Part shown: positions 31,167 through 41,743 of the stretch, piece after piece
Numbering within the stretch: position 1 is the stretch's first letter
Layout: every line of letters starts with the position of its first letter
Source of the DNA: Novosphingobium sp.
GTDB lineage: Bacteria > Pseudomonadota > Alphaproteobacteria > Sphingomonadales > Sphingomonadaceae
Length of the DNA stretch: 45,098 nucleotides
Direction of reading: 5' to 3'
NCBI GenBank assembly: GCA_004211435.1
Contig: SECS01000045.1
Coordinates: forward strand, 1 to 45,098
Program-made: the position numbers and the translations under genes
Notes under the pieces: model-generated
What the model was told of the DNA's origin: nothing
Database searches by the model: none
What the model saw: only the letters and a program-made list of their open reading frames with translations

Positions 31167-32249
31167 TTGGTTAACCCCGAAGTCATTGCTGCCCTGCGCG
31201 CCGACCTGGCCGCCGAAGCCGCGCGGCTGGGCTTCGCGGCATTCGGCGTCGCACCCGCGAGCGAGAACGCGCGCACCGCGCTGCGGTTCGACGACTGGCT
31301 GGCCGAGGGGATGCACGGCTCGATGGACTGGATGGAGGCGCGCGCGCACCACCGCCGCTCGCCGCAGGGGCTCTGGCCCGAGGCGCAGCGGGTGATCGGC
31401 TTGGGCATGAGCTATGCCCCGGCGACCGATCCCACGGTGCTCGCGGCCCATCCCGATCGCGCCCGGATTTCGGTCTATGCGCAAGGCAAGGACTACCACG
31501 ACGTCGTCAAGAAGGCGCTCAAGGCGCTGGCGCGCTGGCTGGTGGAGGCCGGGAAGAAGCGCGGGCTGGGCGACGTCGGCGTCAAGGTGTTCGTCGATAC
31601 CGCGCCGGTCATGGAAAAGCCGCTGGGCGAGGCGGCGGGGCTTGGCTGGCAGGGCAAGCACACCAATCTGGTCAGCCGCGACCACGGATCGTGGTTGTTC
31701 CTCGGCGCGATCTACACGACGCTCGAACTGCCGCTCGACGAACCCGGCGAGGACCGCTGCGGCTCGTGTCAGGCCTGCCAGGACGCCTGCCCGACCCAGG
31801 CCTTTCCCGCGCCCTACCGGCTCGATGCGCGGCGCTGTATTTCCTATCTGACGATCGAGCACAAAGGCCCGATCCCCGAGGAATTCCGCGAAGCGCTCGG
31901 CAACCGCATCTACGGCTGCGACGACTGCCTGGCCGCCTGCCCGTGGAACAAGTTCGCCGACGAGGCCCACGCAATGCGCCAGTTCCTCCCGCGCGCCGAA
32001 CTCGTCGCGCCGCGGCTGGCCGAACTGCTCGCGCTCGACGACGCGGGCTTCCGCGCGCTGTTCTCGGGCTCGCCGATCAAACGCGTGGGCCGCGACCGCT
32101 TCGTGCGCAATTGCCTGATCGCCGCGGGCAATAGCGGGGATGCGGGTCTGCGCGACGTGGTCGCGGGGCTGCGCGCCGATCCTGATCCCGTCGTCGCCGA
32201 AGCGGCGGACTGGGCCTTTGCGCGGCTTGCGGCTATGACGGGCGCCTGA
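31167..32249 (+). CDS. queG: Epoxyqueuosine reductase
   Basis: A 360-residue cobalamin- and Fe-S-dependent enzyme that makes queuosine from epoxyqueuosine in tRNA. Two ferredoxin-type clusters are visible: [16 protein letters not shown] from about residue 198 and [11 protein letters not shown] from about 250. FGVAPA near the N-terminus, MSYAP and [15 protein letters not shown] belong to the cobalamin domain. The C-terminal HEAT-like part includes [12 protein letters not shown]. The start appears to be TTG at 31167; AGGA twelve bases upstream is the only ribosome-like signal, and no in-frame ATG gives a complete domain. Confidence 0.93.
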   Translation: MVNPEVIAALRADLAAEAARLGFAAFGVAPASENARTALRFDDWLAEGMHGSMDWMEARAHHRRSPQGLWPEAQRVIGLGMSYAPATDPTVLAAHPDRARISVYAQGKDYHDVVKKALKALARWLVEAGKKRGLGDVGVKVFVDTAPVMEKPLGEAAGLGWQGKHTNLVSRDHGSWLFLGAIYTTLELPLDEPGEDRCGSCQACQDACPTQAFPAPYRLDARRCISYLTIEHKGPIPEEFREALGNRIYGCDDCLAACPWNKFADEAHAMRQFLPRAELVAPRLAELLALDDAGFRALFSGSPIKRVGRDRFVRNCLIAAGNSGDAGLRDVVAGLRADPDPVVAEAADWAFARLAAMTGA

Positions 32250-32268
32250 TCACCGGGGGAACGGGGAC

Positions 32269-32964
32269 ATGACATCACGCGTGGCAATGGGTTTCGTGCT
32301 GGCCATCGGTGCCGCTCTGCTGGCGCCCGCGGCGCAGGCACGCGGGATCGACTGTAGCAAGGCAACGACGCGGCTCGACAAGATCATCTGCGCCGATCCG
32401 CAGATGCGCGAGTACGACGGACGGATTGCGACCGCCTATGCCTCGGCACTGACCGTGTGGAACGGTGCGATCGCCGCCTATGTGCGCCGCGACCAGGCGG
32501 CCTGGCTCAGCGCCTTCCGCGCGATCGGCGTCGATGACAACGGCGGCTGCACGCTCGACGACCGCGATTGCATCCGCGCGGAAATGCTGCACCGGACCGA
32601 AGACGTCGAGAGCGGCACCTACGTTCACAGCGGCGTCTACCTCGCCGCCGATGGCCGCAAGCTGCTGCTCACCCCGCGCCGGGCCAACGGCTATGCGCTG
32701 CGCGTGTTCAAGCTGCCCGATCGCAATCTCGCCTCGCTCGACGAGGAGCGCGCGGCGCTGTGGGACGGGCCGAATGCGATGGTCGCAAAGATGGGCGACG
32801 CCAACGGCGCGCCGCTGCCCAAGGCCTGCACGCTGCGGCTAGTGCCGACGCCGCTGGCGATCGCGGTGACCCAGACGGGCGCCTGCGACGGGCACAGCTA
32901 TGCGGGCAGCTATCGCCGCGACCTGAAGCAGACGCTGGCCGACTATCAGTTGGAGCTGTTCTGA
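32269..32964 (+). CDS. Secreted protein with LprI-like (DUF1311) N-terminal domain
   Basis: A 231-residue protein with a signal peptide of about 25 residues ending at AAQARG. The mature N-terminus is LprI-like: FDCSKATTRLDKIIC-type IDCSKATTRLDKIIC, with the paired Cys and an Ala-rich helix (MREYDGRIATAYASAL). This domain is known from lysozyme inhibitors of mycobacteria. A GGCTLDDRDC segment and a C-terminal CTLRLVPTPLAIAVT/ACDGHSY part follow, giving six or more Cys that may form disulfides in the periplasm. GGGGGAACGGGG before the ATG serves as the ribosome site. Function is unknown. Confidence 0.8.
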   Translation: MTSRVAMGFVLAIGAALLAPAAQARGIDCSKATTRLDKIICADPQMREYDGRIATAYASALTVWNGAIAAYVRRDQAAWLSAFRAIGVDDNGGCTLDDRDCIRAEMLHRTEDVESGTYVHSGVYLAADGRKLLLTPRRANGYALRVFKLPDRNLASLDEERAALWDGPNAMVAKMGDANGAPLPKACTLRLVPTPLAIAVTQTGACDGHSYAGSYRRDLKQTLADYQLELF

Positions 32965-32968
32965 CCGT

Positions 32969-32988
32969 GCCCCCGCCTGAGCGGGGGC
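32969..32988. terminator. Bidirectional hairpin between convergent genes
   Basis: GCCCCCGC at 32969-32976 and GCGGGGGC at 32981-32988 form a perfect eight-pair stem with a four-base loop. It has no T tract, but it lies between the 3' ends of the LprI-like gene and the oxidoreductase gene and probably limits both. Confidence 0.6.
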
Positions 32989-32995
32989 GGCGGGA

Positions 32996-34219
32996 TTACA
33001 GCAGTTCCTTGAGCGGAACCGAGGCGTCAGCGAGCTGGGCGAGGTCGGGGCTCGCGCCCGCCTCGACCAGCTTGCGGCCCTGGACATAGTCCTTGACCAT
33101 GTTGACGCAGTCGAGCGCGATGACCTTGCCGCCCTTGAGGTAGACCACCGAGAACGAGCGATCGTCGGGATTGCCGCGCAGCACGGTCTGGTCGAAGCCG
33201 ACCGAGAGCCCCGCGGTCTGCAGGCGCAGGTCATACTGGTTCGACCAGAACCAGGGGAAGGCCTTGTAGGGCTTCTCGTCGCCGAGGATCGCCTTGGCGA
33301 CGCAGGTCGCCTGATCGTTGGCGTTCTGCACCGATTCGACGCGCATCACCGTGCCCGCGGCATATTCGACCGCGAAAGCCGCGCAGTCGCCGATGGCATA
33401 GACGTCCGGCAGCGAGGTCCGGCAATATTCGTCGATGTCGACGCCGTTGCCGCCCGAAGCGCCGGCGGCAATCAGCGCGCCGACCGCGGGGACGATGCCG
33501 ATGCCGACGATCACCGCGTCGGCGGGAAGCACGGTACCGTCGGCGAGCTTGACCCCGTTGACCCGGCCTTCACCGACCAGGCCCTCGACCGCCACGCCGG
33601 TGCGCAGGTCCACGCCGTGATCGCGGTGCTCCTTTTCGTAAAATGCCGAGAGCTCTTCGCCGGCGACGCGTGCCAGCACGCGCGGCAGAGCTTCGAGCAA
33701 GGTGACATTGCAGCCGAGCTTGGTCAGCACGGCCGCGGCCTCGAGACCGATATAGCCGCCGCCGATGACGACGATGTTCTTCACGCCGCCGTCGATCTCG
33801 CCCATCAGCTGGTCGCAGTCGGCGCGCGTGCGCACGGGGTGCAGGCCGGCGAGGTCCGAGCCCGGGCACGAGAGGCGCCGCGGATCGCCGCCGGTCGCCC
33901 AGACGAGCTTGCCGTAGCCCAGCGTCTTGCCGTTCGAGAGCGTGACCTGCTTGGCCGCGGGATCGACCGCGGTGACTTCGGTGTTGAGATGGAGATGAAC
34001 GTCCTTCTCTTCCCAGAAGGCGGGCGGACGGATGTAGAGCCGGTCGAAGGTTTTCTCGCGCGCGAAGTATTCCTTCGACAGCGGCGGTCGCTCGTAGGGC
34101 GGCTCGGGCTCGCGCCCGATCATCACGACCGACCCGGTGAACCCCCCCTGGCGCAGTGCGATGGCGCATTGCGCCCCGCCATGACCCGCACCCACGATGA
34201 CGACGTCTGCTTGATCCAT
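32996..34219 (-). CDS. NAD(P)/FAD-dependent oxidoreductase, ferredoxin reductase type
   Basis: A 407-residue flavoprotein with the dinucleotide-binding fold. The FAD motif is [19 protein letters not shown] at the N-terminus, the second Rossmann motif is [21 protein letters not shown], and the FAD site [11 protein letters not shown] is near the middle. RPPLSKEY and the C-terminal [17 protein letters not shown] belong to the reductase family that feeds electrons to ferredoxins for cytochrome P450s or oxygenases (rhodocoxin reductase type). I start at ATG 34219, from which the FAD motif begins at once. No ferredoxin is adjacent, so the partner is elsewhere. Confidence 0.9.
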   Translation of the reverse strand: MDQADVVIVGAGHGGAQCAIALRQGGFTGSVVMIGREPEPPYERPPLSKEYFAREKTFDRLYIRPPAFWEEKDVHLHLNTEVTAVDPAAKQVTLSNGKTLGYGKLVWATGGDPRRLSCPGSDLAGLHPVRTRADCDQLMGEIDGGVKNIVVIGGGYIGLEAAAVLTKLGCNVTLLEALPRVLARVAGEELSAFYEKEHRDHGVDLRTGVAVEGLVGEGRVNGVKLADGTVLPADAVIVGIGIVPAVGALIAAGASGGNGVDIDEYCRTSLPDVYAIGDCAAFAVEYAAGTVMRVESVQNANDQATCVAKAILGDEKPYKAFPWFWSNQYDLRLQTAGLSVGFDQTVLRGNPDDRSFSVVYLKGGKVIALDCVNMVKDYVQGRKLVEAGASPDLAQLADASVPLKELL

Positions 34220-34314
34220 GCCCGCTCGATTGGCGAAAATCGGCACCGCGTCAATGGGGGCATTACCGGATTGTGATCCTTTGTGGATCATAGGTTGCGA
34301 GAGGCAATGCGCTC

Positions 34315-34337
34315 ATCCTCCCCGGAACGGGGAGGAT
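34315..34337 (-). terminator. Hairpin after the glutamate dehydrogenase gene, repeat-family member
   Basis: ATCCTCCCC at 34315-34323 pairs perfectly with GGGGAGGAT at 34329-34337 over a five-base loop. It is seven bases past the stop of the dehydrogenase gene. The arm resembles the terminal unit of the composite repeat at 8020-8140. Confidence 0.65.
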
Positions 34338-34343
34338 CTGTCC

Positions 34344-37300
34344 TTACCGCGCCAGCAAGTTCCGGGCCTGGCTGGCGAGCTGGGCGAGGATCGCGGGTGA
34401 GACCGCCACGGCGGTCTGCGCCCGGGCGATCATTGCGCGGAACTGGCGCACCGCGCCCGCTTGCGCCTCGGCCCAGCGATCGACCGTGGCAACCGGATCG
34501 CCCTTCTTGGTCACCGTGCGGTGGAGGAAATCGAGCCGCATCTGCTGGAAATCGCGCGCGAGGCCGGCGACGAGCAGGCGCTCCCACGAATCCGACGGGT
34601 TCATGCGAACGGCCGCCGCCTGGGCCCAGTCGAGCCCGAGCCGCGCGCCCAGGTCGATGAAGCCCGCGGTCAGCGCCGCCGCGGTGACACCGATGTCGCG
34701 CGCCAGACTGGCGAGGCCGACCGCGCCGTCCATGTCGAACACGTGCGCGACCATGCCGGTCTCCGCATCGGGTGCGCCGGTGGCACCCAGTTCACTGCGC
34801 AGCCGCGTGGAGCTCGCGCGTCCCTCGCTGCCGAGCAGCTTCTGTGCGGCCTTGGCGAGCTGGTCGACGCCCGGTTTGAGCGCTTCGATGAGCACCGAAG
34901 GATGCGTCTGCCCGCCGCCTGCGCGCAAGAGGTCCGCGATCTGCGGGCGCAGCGCCGCGGCGGCGCGGTCGAACAGCTGGATGCGCGCCGCCTCGGGCAT
35001 CTCGCTGGTCTCGATCGCCTGCCAGACCTTGTCCATGCCGAACAGGCGCTCGGCGGCGACGAAGCCCGCGCAAACCTGCGCCAAAGTCGCGCCTTCCTGT
35101 TCGACCAGCTCGAGCGGATGCACGATGCCGAGTCGGTTGATCATGCGGTTGGCGAGCTTGGTGGCGATGATCTCGCGCCGCAGCCGGTGCGAGAGGATGT
35201 CGCCCTCGAACTTGCGGCGCATCTGCGGCGGGAAGGCGGCGAGCAGGTCTTCGGTCAGGCCGGGGTCGTCGGGCAGCGAGCTTTCCTCGAGCCCGCCCTG
35301 GACCGCGAGCTTGACGCTCGACAACAGCACGGCGAGTTCGGGCCGGGACAGGCCGAAGCCTTCTGCCGCGCGGCGCGCCAGGGTCTCGTTGTCGGCGAGG
35401 CCCTCGGTCTTGCGGTCGAGCTGGCCGCGCTCCTCGAGCATTTCGATCACGCGGATGTACGACGGCGTCGCTGCCGGTCCGGGCGCTTCGGCGATCGACA
35501 GGCCGAGTGCCTGGAGGCGGTTGTCCTCGAGCACCAGCGCGGCGACGTTGTCGGTCATGTCGCCGAGCAGCTTGACTCGCGCCGTTTCGGTCAGACGTCC
35601 CTCGCGCTTGGCCGAAGCCAGTGCGATCTTGATGTTGACCTCGTTGTCCGAGCAGTCGACGCCGGCCGAATTGTCGATGAAATCGGTGTTGATCCGGCCG
35701 CCCGCCTGCGAGAATTCGATGCGCCCGGCCTGGGTGCAGCCGAGGTTGGCGCCTTCGCCGATGACATGGGCGCGCACCTCGCGGCCGTCGACGCGCAGCC
35801 CGTCGTTGGCCGGGTCGCCGACCTGGACGTTGTTTTCGCCCGCAGCCTTCACGTAGGTGCCGATGCCGCCGAACCAGAGCAGGTCGACCGGGGCCTTGAG
35901 AATGGCCGAGATCAGCGTCTCGGGATCGGTGCTCTCGGCGTCGATGCCGAGGACCTCGCGGACCTCCGCGCTCAGCGGGATCGATTTGAGCGAGCGCGGG
36001 AAAACGCCGCCGCCCTTCGAGATCAGCGCCTTGTCGTAATCGTCCCAAGACGACCGCGGCAGCGCGAACATCCGGTTGCGCTCGTCCCAGCTTTTCGCCG
36101 GATCGGGATCGGGATCGAGGAAGATATGGCGGTGGTCGAAAGCGGCAACGACCTTGAGCGCCTTCGACAGCAGCATGCCGTTGCCGAAGACGTCGCCCGA
36201 CATGTCGCCACAGCCGACGACGCGGATCGACTCGCTCTGCACGTCGACCCCGCGCTCGAGGAAGTGGCGCTGGACCGAGAGCCAGGCGCCGCGCGCGGTG
36301 ATGCCCATGGCCTTGTGGTCGTAGCCTTTCGAGCCGCCGCTGGCGAAGGCATCGTCGAGCCAGAAATCCTTTTCCTCGGCCAGGGCGTTGGCCGTGTCGG
36401 AGAAGGTCGCCGTGCCCTTGTCGGCGGCGACGACGAAATAGGGGTCCTCGCCGTCGCGGATGACGACGCTCTTCGGATGGACGACCTTGCCGCCCACGAT
36501 ATTGTCGGTGATCGACAGCAGGGTGCGGATGAAGACCTGGTAGCTCGCCTTGCCCTCGGCGAGCCAGCCTTCGCGGTCGGCCGTCGGATCGGGCAGGCGC
36601 TTGGGATAGAAGCCGCCCTTGGCGCCGGTCGGTACGATTACCGCGTTCTTGACGCGCTGCGCTTTCATCAGCCCGAGAATCTCGGTGCGGAAGTCGTCGC
36701 GGCGATCGGACCAGCGCAGGCCACCGCGGGCAACGGGGCCGGCGCGCAAGTGGATGCCCTCGACCCGGCGCGAATAGACGAAGATCTCGCGCCAGGGGAC
36801 GGGCCGCGGCAGGCCAGGCACCTGGGCCGATTCGATCTTGAACGCGAGCGCCGTCTCGGGCGCATTTCGCTGCGGCACGACGAAGGCATTGCTGCGCAGC
36901 ATGGCTGCAACAAGCGCGCGGTAGTGGCGCAGCAAACGGTCGTCGTTGATCGCCGAAACCTGCGCGAGACCGTCGCGAATCGCTTCCTCGGCCGCCGCCT
37001 CCGCCTTGGCCCTATCGCCGGCGAAAGCGGGATCATGGCGGGCGACGAACAAAGCGATCAGCCCGCGCGCCACCTGTGGTGCGTTGGCTAGCGCGTCGAC
37101 CACCGTGACGATGCCGAAAGAGAGCGTCGCCTGGCGCAAGTAACGATACCAGGCGCGCAGCCAGTTCGCCTCGTGGGCAGCGAGGCCGGTCGCGGTGATC
37201 AGCCGGTTGAACGCGTCGTCCTCGGCGAGGCCGTTGAGCACGGCGGCGATGGCGGCCTCGACTTCCGCGGCGCGCGCCAGCAGATCCGGTGCGGTCACTC

Positions 37301-39065
37301 CGCGTGGCAGGTCGAGCGTGAAGTCGTGGATCGCGCCGAGTTCGCCGCCGTCGGTCTCGGGGGCGTCGAGCAGGGTCGGCACGTCGCCGGCGACACGGAA
37401 GCCGAAGTTCTCGAGCATCGGCACGGCGTCGGACAGTTCGAGCCGGCCGCGGCGCTGATAGAGCTTGAGCTGGACCTGCCCTTCGCCGCAGCCCTCGGGG
37501 CAATGGAACCGCGCGTCGCGGTGCGGTGCGTCGATGACCTCGACCGCCAAGCCGCGCAGACGCATGATGTCCGCCGCCGCCTCGGCCGGGCCGTAATCGG
37601 TGCGATAGGCCAGCGGGAACGCCTCGGCGAAACGCGCAGCCAAGGCCGCGGCGCGTGCGGGCGAATCGTGTTCGACGAGTTCAGCCTCGACCGCCGCCGG
37701 CCAGCCGCGCACCATCGCTGCGAAGACGCGGTCGAGTTCGGTTTCGTCGGGCGTGGTCGCGTCGTCGTCGATGTCGATGACGAAGCGCATGATCGCCAGG
37801 TTGGCGGCGATCTCGAGGTTCCAGTCGATCACCGGCGAATGCGCGGCCTCGGCGAGCAGGGCCTGGACCTGGAGCCGCAGCGCGGTCGACATCGCGTCGC
37901 GCGGCAGCCAGACGAAGGCGTAGAGATGTCGATCGAGCGCCGAGCGCACGAGCAGGATGCGCGGCCGCGGGCGATCGACCAGGCTCATCATCGCGGTCGC
38001 GACGCGGGCCAGGTCGTCGGCCTCGAAGGCGATCAGCAGGTCGTGCGGCAGGGTGGTCAGGGCATGGACAAGCGCCTTGCCGTCATGCCCGCGCCGGTCG
38101 AAGCCGAAGCGCTGCATGAGATCACCCAGCGAGTCGCGCAGACCGGGCACCTGATCGGGCGGAGAGGCGAGGGCGGCGCTGGTCCAGAGCCCGGCATGGG
38201 CCGAGATCGCGGTAATCTTGCCATCCTCGACGACCGGCACGAACACGAGGTCCACGGGCACGCGGCGGTGGACGTGGCTGATCTCGTCGGACTTGAGAAT
38301 CATCGGCGCCTGGGCGCGCTTGGCCTTGGTCTGGGCTTCGAACCAGGCGAAGGCGCGCTCGAAGGTCGTGGCCGAGGGCATCACGCGATCGTCGAGGCGG
38401 CAGATCCCCAGCGCCTTGGTCTTGCGACCGTCGCGCCCGTAGAGAACGTGCCCGAGCTGGGTCATGCGTCCCTCGCGGAACCAGCGCAGCAGCGCGACAC
38501 CTTCGGTTTCGGCATCGGCGCCGGCCTGAGCGGCGAGCCGATCGGCGTCGGCCGCCATTGCCGCCTGCATCTGCGGCCAATCTTCCACGGCGAGGCGTAC
38601 TTCGTCGAGCGTGGCCGCCAGCGCCGAGCGCAGCCGCACGCGGGTGCGCGCATCGGCGCGCGGGGTCTCGACATAAACGATCGATTCGCGCTGAACCTTG
38701 TCGTTGTCGGGCTCGTCGGGGCCGAGCTCCTTCAGCTGACCGTCGGCGCCGCGACGGGTGGTGACGATCGGGTGGACCAGCCGGTCGATCGCCAGGCCCT
38801 CGGCATCGACCGTCGCGGCGATCGAATCGACCAGGAACGGCATGTCGTCGTTGACCACCGCGATGCGGGTGAGACGCTCGGTGATCGCGCCGGTGACGGC
38901 CTCGACGACGATCGCCGATTGTCCCGGCTTACGGTCGAAAGCAGCCTCGAGCACGACGCGCGCAGCCTCGGCCAGGCCCGGCTTGCTGAAGCCCTCCTCG
39001 CCGGCCAGCAGCGAGGCCGACAACTGTTCGGCCATCGCGCTTGCCAGATGCTTCTGAGACGACAT
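34344..39065 (-). CDS. gdhZ: NAD-specific glutamate dehydrogenase, large 180-kDa type
   Basis: A 1573-residue protein of the large NAD-GDH family (Pseudomonas/Streptomyces/Caulobacter type), which oxidatively deaminates glutamate to 2-oxoglutarate. The long N-terminal regulatory region includes ACT-like and other domains to about residue 690. The catalytic core follows with ARGGLRWSDRRDDFRTEI, VKNAVIVPTGAKGGFYPK, GDMSGDVFGNGML and VIGEGANLGCTQAGR, and the C-terminal helical domain ends the protein. Substrate-binding Lys in GAKGG and the NAD-binding Gly-rich segment are present. Its symbol follows Caulobacter usage and is by family similarity. It is separated from downstream genes by the hairpin. 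Confidence 0.95.
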   Translation of the reverse strand: MSSQKHLASAMAEQLSASLLAGEEGFSKPGLAEAARVVLEAAFDRKPGQSAIVVEAVTGAITERLTRIAVVNDDMPFLVDSIAATVDAEGLAIDRLVHPIVTTRRGADGQLKELGPDEPDNDKVQRESIVYVETPRADARTRVRLRSALAATLDEVRLAVEDWPQMQAAMAADADRLAAQAGADAETEGVALLRWFREGRMTQLGHVLYGRDGRKTKALGICRLDDRVMPSATTFERAFAWFEAQTKAKRAQAPMILKSDEISHVHRRVPVDLVFVPVVEDGKITAISAHAGLWTSAALASPPDQVPGLRDSLGDLMQRFGFDRRGHDGKALVHALTTLPHDLLIAFEADDLARVATAMMSLVDRPRPRILLVRSALDRHLYAFVWLPRDAMSTALRLQVQALLAEAAHSPVIDWNLEIAANLAIMRFVIDIDDDATTPDETELDRVFAAMVRGWPAAVEAELVEHDSPARAAALAARFAEAFPLAYRTDYGPAEAAADIMRLRGLAVEVIDAPHRDARFHCPEGCGEGQVQLKLYQRRGRLELSDAVPMLENFGFRVAGDVPTLLDAPETDGGELGAIHDFTLDLPRGVTAPDLLARAAEVEAAIAAVLNGLAEDDAFNRLITATGLAAHEANWLRAWYRYLRQATLSFGIVTVVDALANAPQVARGLIALFVARHDPAFAGDRAKAEAAAEEAIRDGLAQVSAINDDRLLRHYRALVAAMLRSNAFVVPQRNAPETALAFKIESAQVPGLPRPVPWREIFVYSRRVEGIHLRAGPVARGGLRWSDRRDDFRTEILGLMKAQRVKNAVIVPTGAKGGFYPKRLPDPTADREGWLAEGKASYQVFIRTLLSITDNIVGGKVVHPKSVVIRDGEDPYFVVAADKGTATFSDTANALAEEKDFWLDDAFASGGSKGYDHKAMGITARGAWLSVQRHFLERGVDVQSESIRVVGCGDMSGDVFGNGMLLSKALKVVAAFDHRHIFLDPDPDPAKSWDERNRMFALPRSSWDDYDKALISKGGGVFPRSLKSIPLSAEVREVLGIDAESTDPETLISAILKAPVDLLWFGGIGTYVKAAGENNVQVGDPANDGLRVDGREVRAHVIGEGANLGCTQAGRIEFSQAGGRINTDFIDNSAGVDCSDNEVNIKIALASAKREGRLTETARVKLLGDMTDNVAALVLEDNRLQALGLSIAEAPGPAATPSYIRVIEMLEERGQLDRKTEGLADNETLARRAAEGFGLSRPELAVLLSSVKLAVQGGLEESSLPDDPGLTEDLLAAFPPQMRRKFEGDILSHRLRREIIATKLANRMINRLGIVHPLELVEQEGATLAQVCAGFVAAERLFGMDKVWQAIETSEMPEAARIQLFDRAAAALRPQIADLLRAGGGQTHPSVLIEALKPGVDQLAKAAQKLLGSEGRASSTRLRSELGATGAPDAETGMVAHVFDMDGAVGLASLARDIGVTAAALTAGFIDLGARLGLDWAQAAAVRMNPSDSWERLLVAGLARDFQQMRLDFLHRTVTKKGDPVATVDRWAEAQAGAVRQFRAMIARAQTAVAVSPAILAQLASQARNLLAR

Positions 39066-39091
39066 CGCTTCGCTCCCGTCCTGTTCGGCCC

Positions 39092-40069
39092 TTATCGCAA
39101 GGCCTCAATCGTCAATTGCAAGGAGCGTTCCCGCGCCTTGGGATCCCAGATGGCACCGGCGACGATGATTTCGTCCGCCCGTGTCCGTTCGATAAAGGCG
39201 TTGACCTTGTCGCGCACCGTCGCCGGGCTGCCGATCGCGCTGGCCTGGCGCGCGAAATCGAGGCCTTCCCGAATGGCGGGCGGCAGGCTGTCGCGATAGC
39301 CGGGAACCGGCGGCTTGAGCTTGCCAGGATTGCCCGTGCGCAGCGCGACGAAGGACTGATCGCCCGAGGTCGAGAGCAGCCGGGCCTCGTCGTCGGTCTC
39401 GGCCGCGATCACGTTCATCGCCGCCATGACGTGCGGCTTGGCAAGCGTCTCGGACGGCTGGAAGCGCTCGCGATAGACGGTCAGCGCCTGGTCGAGCTGC
39501 GCCGGCGCGAAGTGCGAGGCGAAGGCGAAAGGCAAGCCGAGATGCGCGGCCAGGCTCGCGCCGAACAGGCTCGAGCCGAGAATCCACATCTCCACTGGCG
39601 CGCCAGTGCCTGGGGTAGCGGCGATCGGCAGGGCATGACCGGCGAAGCGCGCCTGCAGCTCGACCACGTCCTGCGGAAAGCGATCGGCGGCTTCCATCAG
39701 GTTGCGGCGCAGCGCCTGGGCGACCTTCTGATCGGCGCCTGGCGCGCGACCGAGGCCAAGATCGACGCGGCCGGGGAACAGCGCGTCGAGCGTGCCGAAC
39801 TGTTCGGCAATGACCAGCGGGTTGTGGTTGGGCAGCATGATCCCGCCCGCACCGATGCGGATCGTCGACGTCGCATGACCGACATGCGCAAGCGCGACCG
39901 AAGTGGCGCCGCCGGCGATGCCTTCCATGCCGTGGTGCTCGGCGATCCAGAAGCGCCGATAACCGGCCCCCTCGGCGACCCGCGCGAGCGCGGCGGTCTC
40001 GGCGAGCGCTTGGCCGACCGTGCCGCCCTCGCGCACCGGGACGAGATCGAGGACAGAAAGCGGGATCAT
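39092..40069 (-). CDS. LLM-class flavin-dependent oxidoreductase (luciferase-like)
   Basis: A 325-residue TIM-barrel flavoprotein of the bacterial luciferase-like superfamily. It opens with [20 protein letters not shown] and continues with [41 protein letters not shown] and [11 protein letters not shown], all typical of the YhbW subgroup that uses FMNH2. A role in the monooxygenation of a small molecule is expected, but the substrate is unknown. The ATG overlaps the stop of the TPR gene by ATGA, so it belongs to that operon. It ends 26 bases before the dehydrogenase gene's start. Confidence 0.92.
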   Translation of the reverse strand: MIPLSVLDLVPVREGGTVGQALAETAALARVAEGAGYRRFWIAEHHGMEGIAGGATSVALAHVGHATSTIRIGAGGIMLPNHNPLVIAEQFGTLDALFPGRVDLGLGRAPGADQKVAQALRRNLMEAADRFPQDVVELQARFAGHALPIAATPGTGAPVEMWILGSSLFGASLAAHLGLPFAFASHFAPAQLDQALTVYRERFQPSETLAKPHVMAAMNVIAAETDDEARLLSTSGDQSFVALRTGNPGKLKPPVPGYRDSLPPAIREGLDFARQASAIGSPATVRDKVNAFIERTRADEIIVAGAIWDPKARERSLQLTIEALR

Positions 40070-40935
40070 CGCGAGGGCGGCTCCGTGGGTTTAGGCGTCG
40101 GCTTGCTCGCCAGGGCCGGATCGAGCTGGGCCAGATAGCCCTTGGCGGTGGTCGCTTCGACGCTGCTCGGCGCGGTGGCGACGACCGACTGCCACGACCG
40201 GCGCGCGGCTTCGTCGCGCCCAGCCAGCACGGCGATGACGCCGGCTTCGAGCCCGATCGCAGGATCGGCCGGTTTCAGCGCGACGGCCTTCTCGATCCGG
40301 CTCTGGGCGTCGGCCAACCTGTTCAGCCGGCGCGAAAGCGTGGCGGAGAGCAGCCAGATCTCGGCATCGTTCGGCGCGACATCGCGCGCCTGCGCCAGTG
40401 GCGCCTCGGCCTCGGCATCGCGCTTGAGTGCGACCAGGGCGCGGGCGCGCAGAAGCGCGACGAAGCCCGACATGGCGATGCTGTCGAGCGCGTCGGGGAC
40501 CGTGGCATCAAGCGCGGTCAAGGCCGTCGCCGGATCGTTGCCGTTGAGCGCCGCTTCGCCCGCGGCGGCTCCCAGGCGCGCGCGCAACGACGGCGTCCGC
40601 GCATCCTGGCGCGCCGCGGCGAAGGCCGTGCCGGCCTCGTTCCAGCGGCCGGTCATGCCCAGCAGGGTCCCGAGACACTCGTTGGCCTTCGCGCGTTCGA
40701 CGCCGGTGCTCCTCGCCGCCAAGGCGCGCGAGGCATCGGCGTCGGCGGCGAAATCGCCGGTCTGCGGGCAAACGGTCTCCGTCACGACCCGCGGGGCGGG
40801 GGCACCGGCGACCTTGGTCCGGTTGCGCGGCGGCCGCAGCGGCGTGGTGTCGCGCTCGTGCGGCAGCGGCGGGGCGGCGCCGGGCGTGTTGAGCGCGCCG
40901 ACCTGGGCCGCGAGAAGGGCAAGTGCGAAGGACAT
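40066..40935 (-). CDS. TPR repeat protein
   Basis: A 289-residue protein with an N-terminal hydrophobic segment ([15 protein letters not shown]) that could be a signal peptide. TPR-like helix pairs cover about residues 60-260, for example [25 protein letters not shown] and [20 protein letters not shown]. The C-terminal tail is Pro/Thr/Lys-rich. TPRs mediate protein-protein interactions, and the partner is not evident. It starts eleven bases after the alpha/beta hydrolase stop and overlaps the next gene as ATGA, so the three genes look like one operon. Confidence 0.85.
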   Translation of the reverse strand: MSFALALLAAQVGALNTPGAAPPLPHERDTTPLRPPRNRTKVAGAPAPRVVTETVCPQTGDFAADADASRALAARSTGVERAKANECLGTLLGMTGRWNEAGTAFAAARQDARTPSLRARLGAAAGEAALNGNDPATALTALDATVPDALDSIAMSGFVALLRARALVALKRDAEAEAPLAQARDVAPNDAEIWLLSATLSRRLNRLADAQSRIEKAVALKPADPAIGLEAGVIAVLAGRDEAARRSWQSVVATAPSSVEATTAKGYLAQLDPALASKPTPKPTEPPSR

Positions 40936-40946
40936 TCCGGGCTCCG

Positions 40947-41702
40947 TCAGCCGGCCTCCCCGATCAGAGCCGCCACCGTGCGCAGCAGCAGCGCGATGTC
41001 GCCGTCGCGCGAGAGGCGGTGGTCGCCGTCCTTGATCAGCGCGACCTGCACGTCGGCTGAACGCAGCACCGCGGCGAGCCGCATCGACACCTCCCACGGC
41101 ACGTCGGGATCGGCCTGGCCGTGGATCAACCGCACCGGACAATCGAGCGCGATCTCGTCGGCGAGGAGCAGCTGGCGCTGCCCGTCGGCCCAGAAGCCCG
41201 CATGGGTCGGGGTGGGTTCGGGACCATACTGGTTGGGCTCGAAAATGGTTTCGCCCAGGATAAGCTTCGCCCTGTCCTCGGGCGCATAGCCCCAGGTGGT
41301 GAAGTCGGGCGCGGGCGCCAGCCCGACCAGTCCGGCGCGGTGTTCGGCGGGCAGGGCGAGCGCCACGAGCAGCATCAGCCAGCCGCCCATCGACGAGCCG
41401 ACCAGCACGACGGGGCCCGGGCACTGCGCCGCGATCAGTGCCAGCACCTCGTCGCGCCATCGCGAGAGCGTGCCGTCGGCGAAATCGCCCGGGCTCTCGC
41501 CGCAGCCCGAATAGTCGAGCAGCAGGCAGGCGCGGCCTTTAGCCGTAGCCCAATCGAACAGCGCGGTGGCCTTACCGCCAGCCATATCGGACATGTAGCC
41601 GGGCAGGAACACCAGCGTCGGGCCAGAGGCTTCGGCACTTCCGGGGGTGAAGCGGTAGGCGATGCGGCGGCCGTCGGCCAGCGTGTGGAACTGCGTGGGC
41701 AT
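40947..41702 (-). CDS. Alpha/beta hydrolase
   Basis: A 251-residue alpha/beta-fold hydrolase. The nucleophile elbow is LVGSSMGGWL, with Ser in the GxSxG motif. The oxyanion-hole region is LVFLPGYMSDMAGGKA, the acid is in LIHGQADPDVPWE and the His is in KDGDHRLS near the C-terminus, so the catalytic triad is complete. The pattern resembles small esterases related to the BtaE or palmitoyl-thioesterase ABHD10 type. There is no signal peptide. The substrate is unknown. It is the first gene of the operon with the TPR and luciferase-like genes. Confidence 0.92.
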   Translation of the reverse strand: MPTQFHTLADGRRIAYRFTPGSAEASGPTLVFLPGYMSDMAGGKATALFDWATAKGRACLLLDYSGCGESPGDFADGTLSRWRDEVLALIAAQCPGPVVLVGSSMGGWLMLLVALALPAEHRAGLVGLAPAPDFTTWGYAPEDRAKLILGETIFEPNQYGPEPTPTHAGFWADGQRQLLLADEIALDCPVRLIHGQADPDVPWEVSMRLAAVLRSADVQVALIKDGDHRLSRDGDIALLLRTVAALIGEAG

Positions 41703-41743
41703 CGCCCGCTATGTGGAACCGTCCCGCCCGAAGGGCAAGGGTG

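Noticed and set aside
34461..39299. Two long plus-strand open frames opposite the glutamate dehydrogenase gene
   Set aside because: The opposite strand encodes a complete 1573-residue enzyme. The plus-strand products are repetitive in Arg, Ala, Gly and Asp without motifs.
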